From the NCBI GenBank assembly GCA_001797315.1, contig MGPC01000032.1:38851-102850 (forward strand): a stretch of 64,000 nt of DNA, given 5' to 3'. This document shows positions 35,932 through 46,278 of the stretch, piece after piece. Numbering within the stretch: the first letter of the stretch is position 1; each line of letters begins with the position of its first letter. The translations under genes were made by a program, and so were the position numbers. Below the pieces are notes generated by a model. The model was given only the letters and a program-made list of their open reading frames with translations, had not been told where the DNA came from and did not search any database. The DNA is from Curvibacter sp. GWA2_64_110 (GTDB lineage Bacteria > Pseudomonadota > Gammaproteobacteria > Burkholderiales > Burkholderiaceae_C).

Positions 35932-37185
35932 ATGACAGAACGCAATACGCAATTCAATCGCCGCCATGTGCTGCAACTTGGAGCCGCCAGTGCGGCTGTG
36001 GCCGGCGCACCTTTTGCGCTCAAGCTGGCGCAGGCCCAGGGCAACGTGCCGATCAAGATCGGTTTTCCGGTGCCGCTGACGGGGGCTTTCTCCGCCGAGG
36101 CGCAGGATCAGGTGCGTGCCGCCGAGATCGCCATCAAGGATTTCAACGACGCGGGTGGTTTCAATGGCCGCAAGGCCGAGTTGCTGGTGCGTGACGACAA
36201 GCTCAATCCGGGTGAGGCGGCCACCCGCACGCTGGAGTTGATCGAGAAGGACAAGGTGGACTTTGTCGTCGGCTCACTGTCGGCTGCGACCCAGCTCTCC
36301 ATCAACGCTGTCTGCCGCGACCGCAAGATCATCTTCAATTCGATCAGCCAGTCCGATGCCATCAACGAAGCGAAGGACTGGAGTTTGTACACCTTCCACG
36401 AGGCGCTCAACCCGCACCTCACCGCCGGCGCCGTGGCGCGCTACGCCTTCCCGAAGTTCGGCAAGAAGGTGGTCTACCTGACAGCCGACTACGCCTACGG
36501 CCATGAGATGGTGCGTGGTTTCCAGCGTGCCGGCCAGGCCATGGGCGTGCAGACGCTGGCCGACATCCGCCACCCCATCGGGGCGGCTGACTATTCGGCC
36601 TTCCTGCCGCGCATCCAGTCCCTGAAGCCCGACATCCTGGTGCTGTGCAACTTCGGTCGCGATCTGGTGAACTCTGCCAAGCAGGCCACCGACTTCGGCA
36701 TCAAGGCCAACACCAAGATCATTACCCCGGTGCTGCTGTACACGGCGCGCCAGGCAGGCGGTGCCGACGCCTTCGACGGCATTCTGGGAGGCACCTCCTA
36801 CTACTGGGGCATGGAAGACAAGATTCCCGCGGCGAAGGCCTTCAATGACAAGTTCCGCAAGGCCCACGGTGGCGCGGTGCCTTCGGACTACGGTGCGCTC
36901 GGCTACGCCGGCGTGCGCAGCGTGCTGCAGGCCGTTCTCAACGCCAAGTCCACCGATTCCATGAAGGTCAGCATCGCACTGCGCCAGCTGCGCTACAACT
37001 GGTACAAGGGCGAGCAGTTCTACCGTAAATGCGACCATCAGTCGGTGCAGTCGGTCGTCATCGTCGAATCGAAGTCGAAGAACATGAAGGACAAGTACGA
37101 CGTCTTCAATGTGCTCTCAATCGAGAACGCGGACGAGAAGAACTTGCGCACCTGCGAGGAAATGGGCCACAAGGTCTCCACCTGA
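35932..37185 (+). CDS. Branched-chain-type ABC transporter substrate-binding protein
   Basis: Twin-Arg-like leader NRRHVLQLGAAS; IKIGFPVPLTGAFSAEAQDQVRAAEIAIKDFN. Confidence 0.92.
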   Translation: MTERNTQFNRRHVLQLGAASAAVAGAPFALKLAQAQGNVPIKIGFPVPLTGAFSAEAQDQVRAAEIAIKDFNDAGGFNGRKAELLVRDDKLNPGEAATRTLELIEKDKVDFVVGSLSAATQLSINAVCRDRKIIFNSISQSDAINEAKDWSLYTFHEALNPHLTAGAVARYAFPKFGKKVVYLTADYAYGHEMVRGFQRAGQAMGVQTLADIRHPIGAADYSAFLPRIQSLKPDILVLCNFGRDLVNSAKQATDFGIKANTKIITPVLLYTARQAGGADAFDGILGGTSYYWGMEDKIPAAKAFNDKFRKAHGGAVPSDYGALGYAGVRSVLQAVLNAKSTDSMKVSIALRQLRYNWYKGEQFYRKCDHQSVQSVVIVESKSKNMKDKYDVFNVLSIENADEKNLRTCEEMGHKVST

Positions 37186-37208
37186 TCCACGTCACTTCGT
37201 TCGCCACT

Positions 37209-37232
37209 CCCCCGGCGCGTGAGCGCCGGGGG
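37209..37232 (+). terminator. Intercistronic GC-rich hairpin between SBP and permease genes
   Basis: cccccggcgcgtgagcgccggggg followed by aatttctt. Confidence 0.5.
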
Positions 37233-37263
37233 AATTTCTTCCTGATCCAACGGAAAAATCCGA

Positions 37264-38148
37264 ATGCTTGACATCTCGCCGCAACTGTTTGCCCTGCAGT
37301 TGATGACCGGTATTGCGCTGGGCGCGATCTACGCCCTGCTGGCGATTGGCCTGTCGCTGATCTTTGGCATGCTGACCGTGGTGAACTTCGCTCACGGTGC
37401 TTTTTTTATGGTGGGAGCCTTCCTCGGGGTGTACTTCCTCGGCGTCACCGGTAATTTCTGGTTCAGTCTGCTGCTGGTGCCGCTGGCGACCGGCGCCATC
37501 GGCCTGGTGTGCGAGCGTTTTCTTGTGCGACCGCTGTATGGCCGGGGCATCGACTACCCGCTGCTGCTGACCTTCGGCCTGTCCTATGTGCTGATCGATG
37601 TGATGCGCTTCATGTTCGGCATCGAGGGGCTGCCCAGTGCCACCCCCGCCGCGTTGCGCGGTTCTGTCTCATTGGGTTTCGGACATTTCCCGCTGTATCG
37701 TCTGTTCCTGATCGGCGCCACAGCGGCCATCGTGCTGACCCTGTGGCTGTTCATCGAGAAAACGCGCTATGGCCTGATCATCCGCGCCGGCTCGCGCGAC
37801 CCGGAGATTGTCCGGGTGTTGGGCATTGATATCTCGCGCGTTTGGTTGCTGGTGTTCGGCATCGGCACGGCGATTGCTGGCCTGTCTGGCCTGCTGGCGG
37901 CGCCCACGCGCGCCGTCAACCCCGAGATGGGCATTCCCATCCTGGCCGAGTCCTTTGTCGTCACCGTGGTGGGGGGCATGGGTTCGCTGCCCGGTGCGGT
38001 GGTGGCCGGCCTGCTGGTGGGCATCGTCTTCGCGATGACCTCGCTGCTGGCGCCCGAATACGCCGAACTTTCGATCTTTGTCCTGATGGCCGTGGTCCTG
38101 CTGATCCGTCCGCAGGGCTTCTTCGGCAAGGCCGGACTGATGAGCTGA
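37264..38148 (+). CDS. Branched-chain amino acid-type ABC permease (LivH-like)
   Basis: [38 protein letters not shown]. Confidence 0.93.
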   Translation: MLDISPQLFALQLMTGIALGAIYALLAIGLSLIFGMLTVVNFAHGAFFMVGAFLGVYFLGVTGNFWFSLLLVPLATGAIGLVCERFLVRPLYGRGIDYPLLLTFGLSYVLIDVMRFMFGIEGLPSATPAALRGSVSLGFGHFPLYRLFLIGATAAIVLTLWLFIEKTRYGLIIRAGSRDPEIVRVLGIDISRVWLLVFGIGTAIAGLSGLLAAPTRAVNPEMGIPILAESFVVTVVGGMGSLPGAVVAGLLVGIVFAMTSLLAPEYAELSIFVLMAVVLLIRPQGFFGKAGLMS

Positions 38149-38157
38149 GCGATCCTC

Positions 38158-39141
38158 ATGAACAAGAACCTCTTTCAATTCATCGCACTGGCACGACAGC
38201 ACCGTGTAGCTGCCGCCCTGTTGTTCCTGCTGGCGTTTCCTTTCCTGATGCCCTACGACGCGCTGTCGGTCAACATCCTGATCTTCGGCCTCTACGCGGT
38301 GGGCTTCAACCTGCTGTTTGGCTACACCGGCATGCTGTCTTTCGGCCATGCCGCTTTTCTGGGGGTGGGCTCCTACCTTGCCGGCATCGCGGTGGTGCAC
38401 GCCGGCTGGCCCTGGTGGGCGGCCATCCTGGCGGGCGTGGCCTCGTCCAGCCTGGTGGGGCTGGTCATCGGCTTCCTGGCCATCCGCACCCGCGGCATCT
38501 ACTTTTCCATGGTGACACTGGCGCTGGGTCAGATCGTCTACTACGTCTTCTACAAGGCCGATCACTGGACCGGCGGTGAGAACGGCCTGCGCGGCGTGAA
38601 GGTGGAGTTCATCGATCTGCCGGGCATCTCGATCAACTTTCTCGACCCGCTCAACAAGTACTACGTGATCTATGTCTTCGTAGCGTTGGCGCTGTGGTTC
38701 ATCTCGCGCGTGCTGAGTTCGCCCTTCGGCGCTGTGATCGAGGCGATCCGCGAGAACGAGAAGCGCGCTGCCGCCTGCGGCTACGACGTGGCGCGTGCCA
38801 AGCTTCTGGTGTTCGTGCTGTCGGCCGGCATCTGCGGGCTGGCCGGCACGCTGCGCGCGCTGCACCTGTCCATCGTTCCCATCGACTCGCTGCATTATCT
38901 GCAGTCCGGCCAGGCCGTGATGATGTGCCTGCTGGGCGGTATGGGCACCTTCTTCGGCCCCTTCGTCGGAGCGGCGGTCTTTCTCTATCTGGAAGATGTG
39001 GTCACCAATCTCACACGCTACTGGATGGGCGTGGTGGGCATTGTCTTCATGGTCTTCGTGCTGTTCTTTCCCAAGGGCCTGTGGGGCACGCTGTTGCATC
39101 AGCTGGAGCGCTGGCAGCGCCGCCAGGGAGGTGCCGCATGA
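38158..39141 (+). CDS. Branched-chain amino acid-type ABC permease (LivM-like)
   Basis: LFGYTGMLSFGHAAFLGVGSYLAGIAVVHAGWPWWAAILAG. Confidence 0.93.
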   Translation: MNKNLFQFIALARQHRVAAALLFLLAFPFLMPYDALSVNILIFGLYAVGFNLLFGYTGMLSFGHAAFLGVGSYLAGIAVVHAGWPWWAAILAGVASSSLVGLVIGFLAIRTRGIYFSMVTLALGQIVYYVFYKADHWTGGENGLRGVKVEFIDLPGISINFLDPLNKYYVIYVFVALALWFISRVLSSPFGAVIEAIRENEKRAAACGYDVARAKLLVFVLSAGICGLAGTLRALHLSIVPIDSLHYLQSGQAVMMCLLGGMGTFFGPFVGAAVFLYLEDVVTNLTRYWMGVVGIVFMVFVLFFPKGLWGTLLHQLERWQRRQGGAA

Positions 39142-39884
39142 GCAGCACGCCTATCCTGGAAGTGCGTCACGCCTCGCGCTTTTATGGCAAGTTCAAGGCG
39201 CTCAGCGATGTGAGCGTGTCCTTCCGCACCGGTGAACTCACGGCCATCATCGGGCCCAACGGCGCCGGCAAGAGTACTTTCTTCAACGTGATCAGCGGCG
39301 GCGTTCCGCCCAGCGCAGGGCAGGTGTTGTTTCAGGGGCAGGACATCACGGGCATTGCTCCGCACGCGTTCGCCCGCCTCGGCATTGCCAAGAGCTTCCA
39401 GATCACCAATGTGTTCAAGCACCTGAGCGCGCACGAGAACGTGAGGGTGGCGCTGCAGATGCAGACCACGCGCTTCCAGCTGCTGCGCCCGCGCAGCCAT
39501 TACCGCGAACTCATCGAACGGGCCGACGCCCTGCTGGCGCGCGTGGGCCTGCAGGCCTGCCGCGACAAGCTCGCCGGTGACCTGGCCCATGGCCAGCAGC
39601 GCTCGCTGGAAGTGGCCATGGCCCTGGCCTGCGAGCCCAAGCTGTTGCTGATGGACGAGCCCACCGCCGGCATGTCGCCCGAGGAGACTCTGGTGATGAT
39701 GGAACTGATCCGCCGGCTGGCGCAGGAACGCACCGTCATCCTGGTGGAGCACAAGATGAAGATGGTCATGGGCCTGTGCAGCCGGCTCATCGTGCTGCAC
39801 CACGGCGAGCTGCTGGTGGACGGCACACCGGAGGAGATCCGCAACAACGCCGAGGTCAAGCGCGTCTATCTGGGCCAGGGCTGA
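39138..39884 (+). CDS. ABC transporter ATP-binding protein (LivG-like)
   Basis: [54 protein letters not shown]. Confidence 0.93.
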   Translation: MSSTPILEVRHASRFYGKFKALSDVSVSFRTGELTAIIGPNGAGKSTFFNVISGGVPPSAGQVLFQGQDITGIAPHAFARLGIAKSFQITNVFKHLSAHENVRVALQMQTTRFQLLRPRSHYRELIERADALLARVGLQACRDKLAGDLAHGQQRSLEVAMALACEPKLLLMDEPTAGMSPEETLVMMELIRRLAQERTVILVEHKMKMVMGLCSRLIVLHHGELLVDGTPEEIRNNAEVKRVYLGQG

Positions 39885-39898
39885 AGAAAGAATCCGAC

Positions 39899-40603
39899 AT
39901 GCTGAAAGTTCAACAACTCAACGCCTGGTACGACCACAGCCACGTGATCCAGGGTCTGGATTTCGAGGTGCGCCAGGGCGAGATCGTCACGCTCATGGGG
40001 CGCAATGGAGCCGGCAAGACCAGCACGCTGCGCACCATCATGGGCCTGGTGAGCAAGTGCCGTGGCCAGGTCATCTTCGACGGCCAGGATCTGCTGGGAC
40101 AACCGCCCCATGTGCGTTTCCACCACGGTCTGGCCTACGTGCCCGAGGAGCGGCGTATCGTGCCCGGCCTGACTGTGCTGGAGAACCTGCAATTGGGCCT
40201 GCTGGCCAGTTCGCGCCGCGGCGAGATGGATGCCATGATCGACGAGATCGCCGAGACCTTCCCGCGCTTGAAGGAGCGCCTGCACCAGGAGGGCACCTCG
40301 CTTTCGGGCGGCGAGCAGCAGATGCTGGCCATTGCCCGTGCCATGATGGCCAAGCCACGCATGATCCTGCTGGACGAGCCATCCGAGGGCATCATGCCCT
40401 TGCTGGTGCACGAGATGTTCCAGCTCTTTTCCCGCATGAAAAAGAGCGGTATCACCATCCTGCTGGTGGAACAGAATGTGGAACGAGCCCTGTCGATCTC
40501 CGATCGTGCTTACATACTTGACCAAGGGCAAATCGTGCACGAGGGGACGGCCGGCGATCTGTTGAGGAATACCGAGATTCAGGAACGCTACTGTGCTGTC
40601 TGA
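39899..40603 (+). CDS. ABC transporter ATP-binding protein (LivF-like)
   Basis: MLKVQQLNAWYDHSHVIQGLDFEVRQGEIVTLMGRNGAGKTSTLRTIMG. Confidence 0.93.
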   Translation: MLKVQQLNAWYDHSHVIQGLDFEVRQGEIVTLMGRNGAGKTSTLRTIMGLVSKCRGQVIFDGQDLLGQPPHVRFHHGLAYVPEERRIVPGLTVLENLQLGLLASSRRGEMDAMIDEIAETFPRLKERLHQEGTSLSGGEQQMLAIARAMMAKPRMILLDEPSEGIMPLLVHEMFQLFSRMKKSGITILLVEQNVERALSISDRAYILDQGQIVHEGTAGDLLRNTEIQERYCAV

Positions 40604-40648
40604 GGGGGTGGGCGGGCGCAGGTCCCTGGACGGGGATAATCGCAGCCC

Positions 40649-41314
40649 ATGGAACTGATTGCCTATCTCCTTGACTTCATCCTGCACGTGGACAAACACC
40701 TCGAAGTGTTCGTGCAGGGCTACGGCGCCTGGGTCTATGCGCTGCTGTTTCTCATCATCTTCGTCGAAACCGGCGTGGTGGTGATGCCCTTTCTGCCGGG
40801 CGACTCGCTCCTGTTCGTGGTGGGCGCCATGTGCGGCGTGGGGCTGATGAGCTACCCGCTGTCGGTCGGCCTGCTGCTGGCGGCGGCGGTGCTGGGCAAC
40901 CAGTCCAACTACACCATCGGTCATTATTTCGGGCCGCGCGTGTTCAAGTGGGAGAACTCGCGCTTTTTCAACAAGCGCGCGTTCGACCAGGCCCATGCCT
41001 TCTACGAGCGCTACGGCGGCATCACCATCGTGGCGGCGCGTTTCATGCCCTTCCTGCGCACCTTCGCGCCCTTTGTGGCCGGCGTGGCGCGCATGACGCG
41101 CAGCAAGTTCACCCTGTACGACGTCACCGGCGGCGCCCTGTGGGTGGGTGGCATCATCACCATCGGCTACTTCTTCGGCAACATCCCGTTCGTGAAGATG
41201 AACCTGGACAAGATCATCTGGGCCATGATCCTGATCCCCGGCCTGTTCGTGCTCTACGGCGCCTGGAAGGCGCATCGCCGGCCGAAGGTGGAATTCATCT
41301 CCGGCCCCAAGTAG
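40649..41314 (+). CDS. DedA-family membrane protein
   Basis: FVETGVVVMPFLPGDSLLFVVGAM...RFMPFLRTFAPFVAGVARM. Confidence 0.92.
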   Translation: MELIAYLLDFILHVDKHLEVFVQGYGAWVYALLFLIIFVETGVVVMPFLPGDSLLFVVGAMCGVGLMSYPLSVGLLLAAAVLGNQSNYTIGHYFGPRVFKWENSRFFNKRAFDQAHAFYERYGGITIVAARFMPFLRTFAPFVAGVARMTRSKFTLYDVTGGALWVGGIITIGYFFGNIPFVKMNLDKIIWAMILIPGLFVLYGAWKAHRRPKVEFISGPK

Positions 41315-41349
41315 CGCAAAGCCGGGGCCGGGGCGCAGGAGGACATGCC

Positions 41350-42339
41350 ATGTTGGCAATGAGCGTGAGAACCCCCGGCGAGCCGCTGCAGGCGGTCAAG
41401 CTGCCGGTGCCGCAGCCGGGCGAGCACGAGCTGCTGGTGCAGGTGCTGGCCTGCGGCGTCTGCCGTACCGATCTGCACATCATCGACGGCGAGCTGCCGC
41501 CGCGCCACCCGGGCATGGTGCCAGGGCACGAGGTGGTGGGCCGCGTGGTGGCGGCCGGTCCCGGTGCCACGCGCTTTGCCATCGGCACGCGCATCGGCAT
41601 TCCCTGGCTGGGCGGCACTTGCGGCCATTGCCCCTACTGCGCCAGCCAGCGCGAGAACCTGTGCGATACGCCGGTCTTCACCGGCTACGACCGCCCCGGC
41701 GGCTTTGCCGAGTACGCCGTGGCCGACGAACGCTACTGCTTTGCCCTGCCGGACAGCTACGACGACGTGCATGCCGCGCCGCTGCTGTGTGCCGGGCTGA
41801 TCGGCTACCGTGCCTACCGCCTGGCCGGCGTGTCGGGCCGCATGCGGTTGGGGCTCTATGGCTTCGGCGCTGCGGCGCACATCATCTGCCAGATTGCGGT
41901 GGCGCAGGGGCAGGAGGTGCATGCCTTTGTGCGTTCGGGCGACGAGCAAGGCATGCGTTTTGCCCGCCAGTTGGGCGCGGCCTGGGCTGGGCCGTCGGAT
42001 GCGCTGCCACCGGCCGAACTCGACGCGGCACTGATCTTCGCCCCGGTGGGTGCGCTGGTGCCGGCCGCGCTGCGCGCCACGCGCAAGGGCGGGGAGGTGG
42101 TGTGTGCCGGCATCCACATGAGCGACATTCCGGCCTTCCCGTATTCACTGCTGTGGGGCGAGCGCAGCGTGCGCTCGGTGGCCAACCTGACGCGCGAGGA
42201 CGGCGAGGCTTTCTTCGACTGCATCGCGCGCCATCCCGTCACCACCCATGTGCAGGCCTACCCGTTGGCGCAGGCCAACGAGGCGATTGCCGCGCTGCGC
42301 GCCGGTGCCATCGACGGCGCGGCCGTGTTGCTGCCCTGA
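41350..42339 (+). CDS. Zinc-dependent alcohol dehydrogenase family protein
   Basis: CGVCRTDLHIIDGELPPRHPGMVPGHEVVGRVV...GIPWLGGTCGHCPYCASQRENLCDTP. Confidence 0.92.
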   Translation: MLAMSVRTPGEPLQAVKLPVPQPGEHELLVQVLACGVCRTDLHIIDGELPPRHPGMVPGHEVVGRVVAAGPGATRFAIGTRIGIPWLGGTCGHCPYCASQRENLCDTPVFTGYDRPGGFAEYAVADERYCFALPDSYDDVHAAPLLCAGLIGYRAYRLAGVSGRMRLGLYGFGAAAHIICQIAVAQGQEVHAFVRSGDEQGMRFARQLGAAWAGPSDALPPAELDAALIFAPVGALVPAALRATRKGGEVVCAGIHMSDIPAFPYSLLWGERSVRSVANLTREDGEAFFDCIARHPVTTHVQAYPLAQANEAIAALRAGAIDGAAVLLP

Positions 42340-43217
42340 GGGGCACGGGAGGGCGGCAGTCTGGAGCTGGCCGGCGGCGGGACGGACTTGCGCTTGGGGC
42401 TGGCCTTGAAGGGGCTGGGCGACCAGGCTGGGCGTTCGGTTCGCTGGGTGTCGACCACGATCAGGTAGCGCCCGGCGTCGGCCGCCGGCGTGCGCTGGGG
42501 CGACAACACCCAGAAGTGCTGGCCGGCGCGCAGCGCGGCGTCGTAATCGGCATCGAGCAGGCCGTGCTGGTCGAGCAGGCGGTTGAGCGTGGCCGGAATG
42601 CGCACGCAGCCTTTGGACTGCACGCTGCCCAGCCGCGGTTCCAGCTGTTCCGGGTCGGTGGCGTGCAGCAGCAGGCGCATCGGGCTGATGCCGCGGTCGC
42701 CCCAGCCGCGCCGGCCCTGCTGCCAGCCGAAGTCGAACACGCGCATGCCGCGCAGGCCGAAGCCGCGGATGCCTTTTTCATTGAAGGTGCCTTCGGCGCG
42801 GAAATCCGGGTTGGCGGTGTTGTGGGAGAACACGCCGGTCGGCGTTTCGAAGTAGTCGTATTCCCCGCCGCGCCCGGTGGACACCGGCGAGGCACCGATC
42901 AGCAGCGGGCTGGCCGGCGGCGCCATCCAGAGCAGCAGCAGGGCCTGCACCTGCGGGCTGCGGTCCACCAGCACCAGGTACTGAGGGCGGTCGAGCGCGA
43001 TGCCGGCGGCCTGCAGCATCTGTTGCGCCAGCGCGCCGTAGCGAGCGACTTCGGCGGCCGGCAGCGTCAGGCGTTTGTCGACCTCCTGTGCGTAGCGGGC
43101 GGCCATGGCGGCGGGGGATTCATCCGCCGCCAGCGCCTGCTGCCCGCACAGCCATGCGGCGGCCAGCAGGAGCGTCTGCATCAGCGGGAACCATAAGCGG
43201 GCAGGGTGGCGCATCAT
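42258..43217 (-). CDS. L,D-transpeptidase-like protein
   Basis: Signal peptide; SVQSKGCVRIPATLNRLLDQHG active-site motif; 3' end overlaps the convergent ADH gene. Confidence 0.82.
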   Translation of the reverse strand: MMRHPARLWFPLMQTLLLAAAWLCGQQALAADESPAAMAARYAQEVDKRLTLPAAEVARYGALAQQMLQAAGIALDRPQYLVLVDRSPQVQALLLLWMAPPASPLLIGASPVSTGRGGEYDYFETPTGVFSHNTANPDFRAEGTFNEKGIRGFGLRGMRVFDFGWQQGRRGWGDRGISPMRLLLHATDPEQLEPRLGSVQSKGCVRIPATLNRLLDQHGLLDADYDAALRAGQHFWVLSPQRTPAADAGRYLIVVDTQRTERPAWSPSPFKASPKRKSVPPPASSRLPPSRAPQGSNTAAPSMAPARSAAIASLACANG

Positions 43218-43366
43218 GAGGACTGTGCACGATTTTCAGGGTGGATGAACGAACAGCTTGCAGGTTTACTTTGAGCAAGGCAAGCTGGCCAAAGGTTGAC
43301 TTGGCTCAAGAAACGCAAAGCCGGCTGGACTGATCCTAGCCACTGTAGCGACAGCCACAGCGAAAG

Positions 43367-43699
43367 GTGGATGACATGACAAGCAAGAAACCCGCGGCGG
43401 CGGGGAAGAAGTCCGCCAGCATGAAAGCCGTGCCGGAAACCCCCAGCGGCAATGCGGAGTTGATCACGGCGCGGCCCGACGGCTACTACTGGCGCGAGGC
43501 GGGCAGCAAGCAGGAGTTCGGCCCCTTCGCCAGCGTGGAGGATGCCCTGGCCGACATGCAGTCTTTTGACGAAGAATCGCCAGCACCGGGCGAAACCCTG
43601 CAGGAAGCCGAGAGCGAACTCGGCATTGCCGACTGGATCGACCCTGAAACGGGTGAGCCGGCCGAAGGCCTGTCGCCGCCGCACATCGACGAGGAGTGA
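43367..43699 (+). CDS. Small acidic protein of unknown function
   Basis: 110 aa; YYWREAGSKQEFGPFASVEDALADMQ...; immediately upstream of the FtsH-like gene. Confidence 0.7.
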   Translation: MDDMTSKKPAAAGKKSASMKAVPETPSGNAELITARPDGYYWREAGSKQEFGPFASVEDALADMQSFDEESPAPGETLQEAESELGIADWIDPETGEPAEGLSPPHIDEE

Positions 43700-43703
43700 G
43701 CGG

Positions 43704-45554
43704 GTGGAAAAACGCACGCAGTGGAATCTCTGGTACGTTGTCCTGGCCATCCTCGGCGTGCTGGTGCTGCAGAGTTATGTGCAGCAATGGCAGCAGGTGC
43801 AGCCCCTGCCTTACAGCGAATTTCTGCAGGAGCTGGAGAAAAAGAACGTCAAGGAGATTTCGATCTACGCCGACCACCTGGAAGGCACGCTGAGCCAGCC
43901 GCTGGCCGACGGCCGCACGCGCTTTGCCACCACGCGGGTCGAACTCGATCTGGCGCGCGACCTGGCGCAATACGGCGTGCGCTTCACCGGCGTGGTCCAG
44001 AGCACTTTCCTGCGCGACGTGTTTTCCTGGGTGGCGCCGACGCTGGTCTTCTTCGCCATCTGGATGTTCGTCATCCGCAAGATGGCCGCACGCGGCGGCC
44101 TCGGGGGCGGGCTGGGCGACGGCCTGCTGTCGATCGGCAAGAGCAAGGCCAAGGTCTATGTGGAGAGTGATACCCAGGTGACGTTTGACGACGTGGCCGG
44201 CGTGGACGAGGCCAAGGTCGAACTGGAGGAGATCGTCGATTTCCTCAAGGACCCGGCGGCGCACAGCCGGCTGGGCGCGCGCATCCCCAAAGGCATTCTG
44301 CTGGTGGGCCCGCCGGGCACCGGCAAGACGCTGCTGGCGCGCGCGGTGGCAGGGCAGGCCGGCGTGCCGTTCTTCTCCATCAACGGTTCGGAGTTCGTCG
44401 AGATGTTCGTCGGCGTCGGCGCGGCGCGCGTGCGCGACCTGTTCGAGCAGGCGCGCCAGCATGCACCGGCCATCATCTTCATCGACGAGATCGACGCGCT
44501 GGGCCGCGCCCGCGGTGCCTGGGGCCTGGGCGGCCACGACGAGAAGGAGCAGACACTCAACCAGCTGCTGGCCGAGCTCGACGGCTTCGACCCGCGCCAG
44601 GGGCTGGTGCTGCTGGCGGCGACCAACCGGCCCGAGATCCTGGACCCGGCGCTGCTGCGCGCCGGCCGCTTCGATCGCCAGGTGCTGGTGGACCGGCCCG
44701 ACAAGACCGGCCGGGTGCAGATCCTGCAGGTGCACCTCAAGCGCATCAAGCTTAGCCCTGGGCTGGACCTGGCGCAGATCGCCGCGCTCACGCCCGGCTT
44801 CACCGGTGCCGACTTGGCCAATCTGGTCAACGAGGCGGCGCTGGTGGCCACGCGCCGCAATGCCGACGAGGTGACACTGGCCGACTTCACCACCGCCATC
44901 GAGCGCATCGTGGCTGGGCTGGAGAAGCGCAACCGCATCCTCAACCCGCAGGAGCGCCGCATCATCGCCGTGCACGAGATGGGGCATGCGCTGGTGGCCA
45001 TGGCGCTGCCGGGGCTGGACACGGTGCACAAGGTGTCCATCATCCCGCGCGGCATCGGCGCCCTGGGCTACACCATCCAGCGCCCGACCGAGGACCGCTA
45101 CCTCATGACGCGGCAGGAACTGGAGAACAAGATGGCCATGCTGCTGGCCGGCCGTGCGGCCGAGATGCTGCTCGTCGGCCACGCCTCCACCGGCGCGTCG
45201 GACGATCTGGTCAAGGCCACCGACATCGCGCGCAGCATGGTGATGCGTTTCGGCATGGATGCCACGCTGGGCCAGGTGGCCTACGAGAGTCCGCCGTCGC
45301 CTTTTCTCGGCCCGCTGCCCGACGGCATGGAGGTGGGCGGGCGCCAGTTGTCGCCCGAGACGGCGCGCGAAATCGACTGCGCGGTGCGCGCCCTGACGGA
45401 AACCGCCTTCCAGCGCGCCACCGAGTTGCTGACACAGCGCCTCAGCATGCTGGAAGAGGGCAGCCGGCTGCTGCTGGCACGCGAGACGCTGACGGAAGAC
45501 GACATCGTGGCACTGGTGCGGCCGGTGACCCCGGCTGTGGCGGTTAACGCCTGA
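43704..45554 (+). CDS. FtsH-like membrane AAA+ metalloprotease
   Basis: GTG start; [47 protein letters not shown], zinc motif HEMGH. Trimmed from track ORF 43542..45554. Confidence 0.93.
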   Translation: MEKRTQWNLWYVVLAILGVLVLQSYVQQWQQVQPLPYSEFLQELEKKNVKEISIYADHLEGTLSQPLADGRTRFATTRVELDLARDLAQYGVRFTGVVQSTFLRDVFSWVAPTLVFFAIWMFVIRKMAARGGLGGGLGDGLLSIGKSKAKVYVESDTQVTFDDVAGVDEAKVELEEIVDFLKDPAAHSRLGARIPKGILLVGPPGTGKTLLARAVAGQAGVPFFSINGSEFVEMFVGVGAARVRDLFEQARQHAPAIIFIDEIDALGRARGAWGLGGHDEKEQTLNQLLAELDGFDPRQGLVLLAATNRPEILDPALLRAGRFDRQVLVDRPDKTGRVQILQVHLKRIKLSPGLDLAQIAALTPGFTGADLANLVNEAALVATRRNADEVTLADFTTAIERIVAGLEKRNRILNPQERRIIAVHEMGHALVAMALPGLDTVHKVSIIPRGIGALGYTIQRPTEDRYLMTRQELENKMAMLLAGRAAEMLLVGHASTGASDDLVKATDIARSMVMRFGMDATLGQVAYESPPSPFLGPLPDGMEVGGRQLSPETAREIDCAVRALTETAFQRATELLTQRLSMLEEGSRLLLARETLTEDDIVALVRPVTPAVAVNA

Positions 45555-45560
45555 CAGACC

Positions 45561-46205
45561 ATGAACACCTTGACCAAGATGGCGCTGGGCCTGATAGGCC
45601 AGCTTCATACCAAGCCGGCCAGTGGCGAAGCGCTGGCCGTGATGTCCCTGCCGCCGGCGCAGACCGCGGGCGGCCTGCCGCTGATGGAGGCCTTGCGCCT
45701 GCGCCATTCGGCACGCGCGTTCCGCCCGCAGGCGCTGACACCGCAGGAACTGTCCGATCTGTTGTGGGCGGCCTGCGGCCTCAACCGCCAGGCCGAGGGC
45801 GGGCGCACCGCACCGTCGGCCATGAATGCGCAGGAGGTCGACCTGTACGTGGCGCTGCCACAGGGGCTGTACCGCTACGCGCCGAAAGAACATGCCTTGC
45901 AATTGACGCTGGCTGAAGACGTGCGGCGTGTCACCGGCTACCAGGACTTTGTCGATGCGGCGCCGCTGGACCTGATCTTCGTGGCCGACCACAGCCGCAT
46001 GAAGATCGTGCCGGCGGCCATGCGCGAGTCCTACGCCTCGGTGGCGGCCGGTGCCATGGCGCAGAACGTCTACCTCTACTGCGCCTCGGCCGGCCTGGCC
46101 ACCGTGGTGCGCGCCTGGTTCGACCGCCAGGCCCTGACCCAGGCCATGGGCCTGACGCCCGACCAGCAGCTGCTGCTGACGCAGACAGTCGGTTGGCCAG
46201 CCTGA
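45561..46205 (+). CDS. SagB/nitroreductase-family protein
   Basis: LPLMEALRLRHSARAFRPQALTPQELSDLLWAACGLNR...GAMAQNVYLYCASAGLATVVRAWFD. Confidence 0.9.
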   Translation: MNTLTKMALGLIGQLHTKPASGEALAVMSLPPAQTAGGLPLMEALRLRHSARAFRPQALTPQELSDLLWAACGLNRQAEGGRTAPSAMNAQEVDLYVALPQGLYRYAPKEHALQLTLAEDVRRVTGYQDFVDAAPLDLIFVADHSRMKIVPAAMRESYASVAAGAMAQNVYLYCASAGLATVVRAWFDRQALTQAMGLTPDQQLLLTQTVGWPA

Positions 46206-46278
46206 CCAGGGATGCATACGCAGCCGGGCTGAGGGATCCACCAATCCCGGGGCGATCCAATAGAAGACAGGTTGGACC

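Noticed and set aside
37669-39099. 476-aa minus-strand ORF
   Set aside because: Antisense to LivH/LivM-like genes; H/Q/D-rich shadow translation.
43464-46244. 926-aa minus-strand ORF
   Set aside because: Antisense to the clear FtsH-like and nitroreductase genes; H/Q/R/G-rich composition typical of GC-rich shadow frames.
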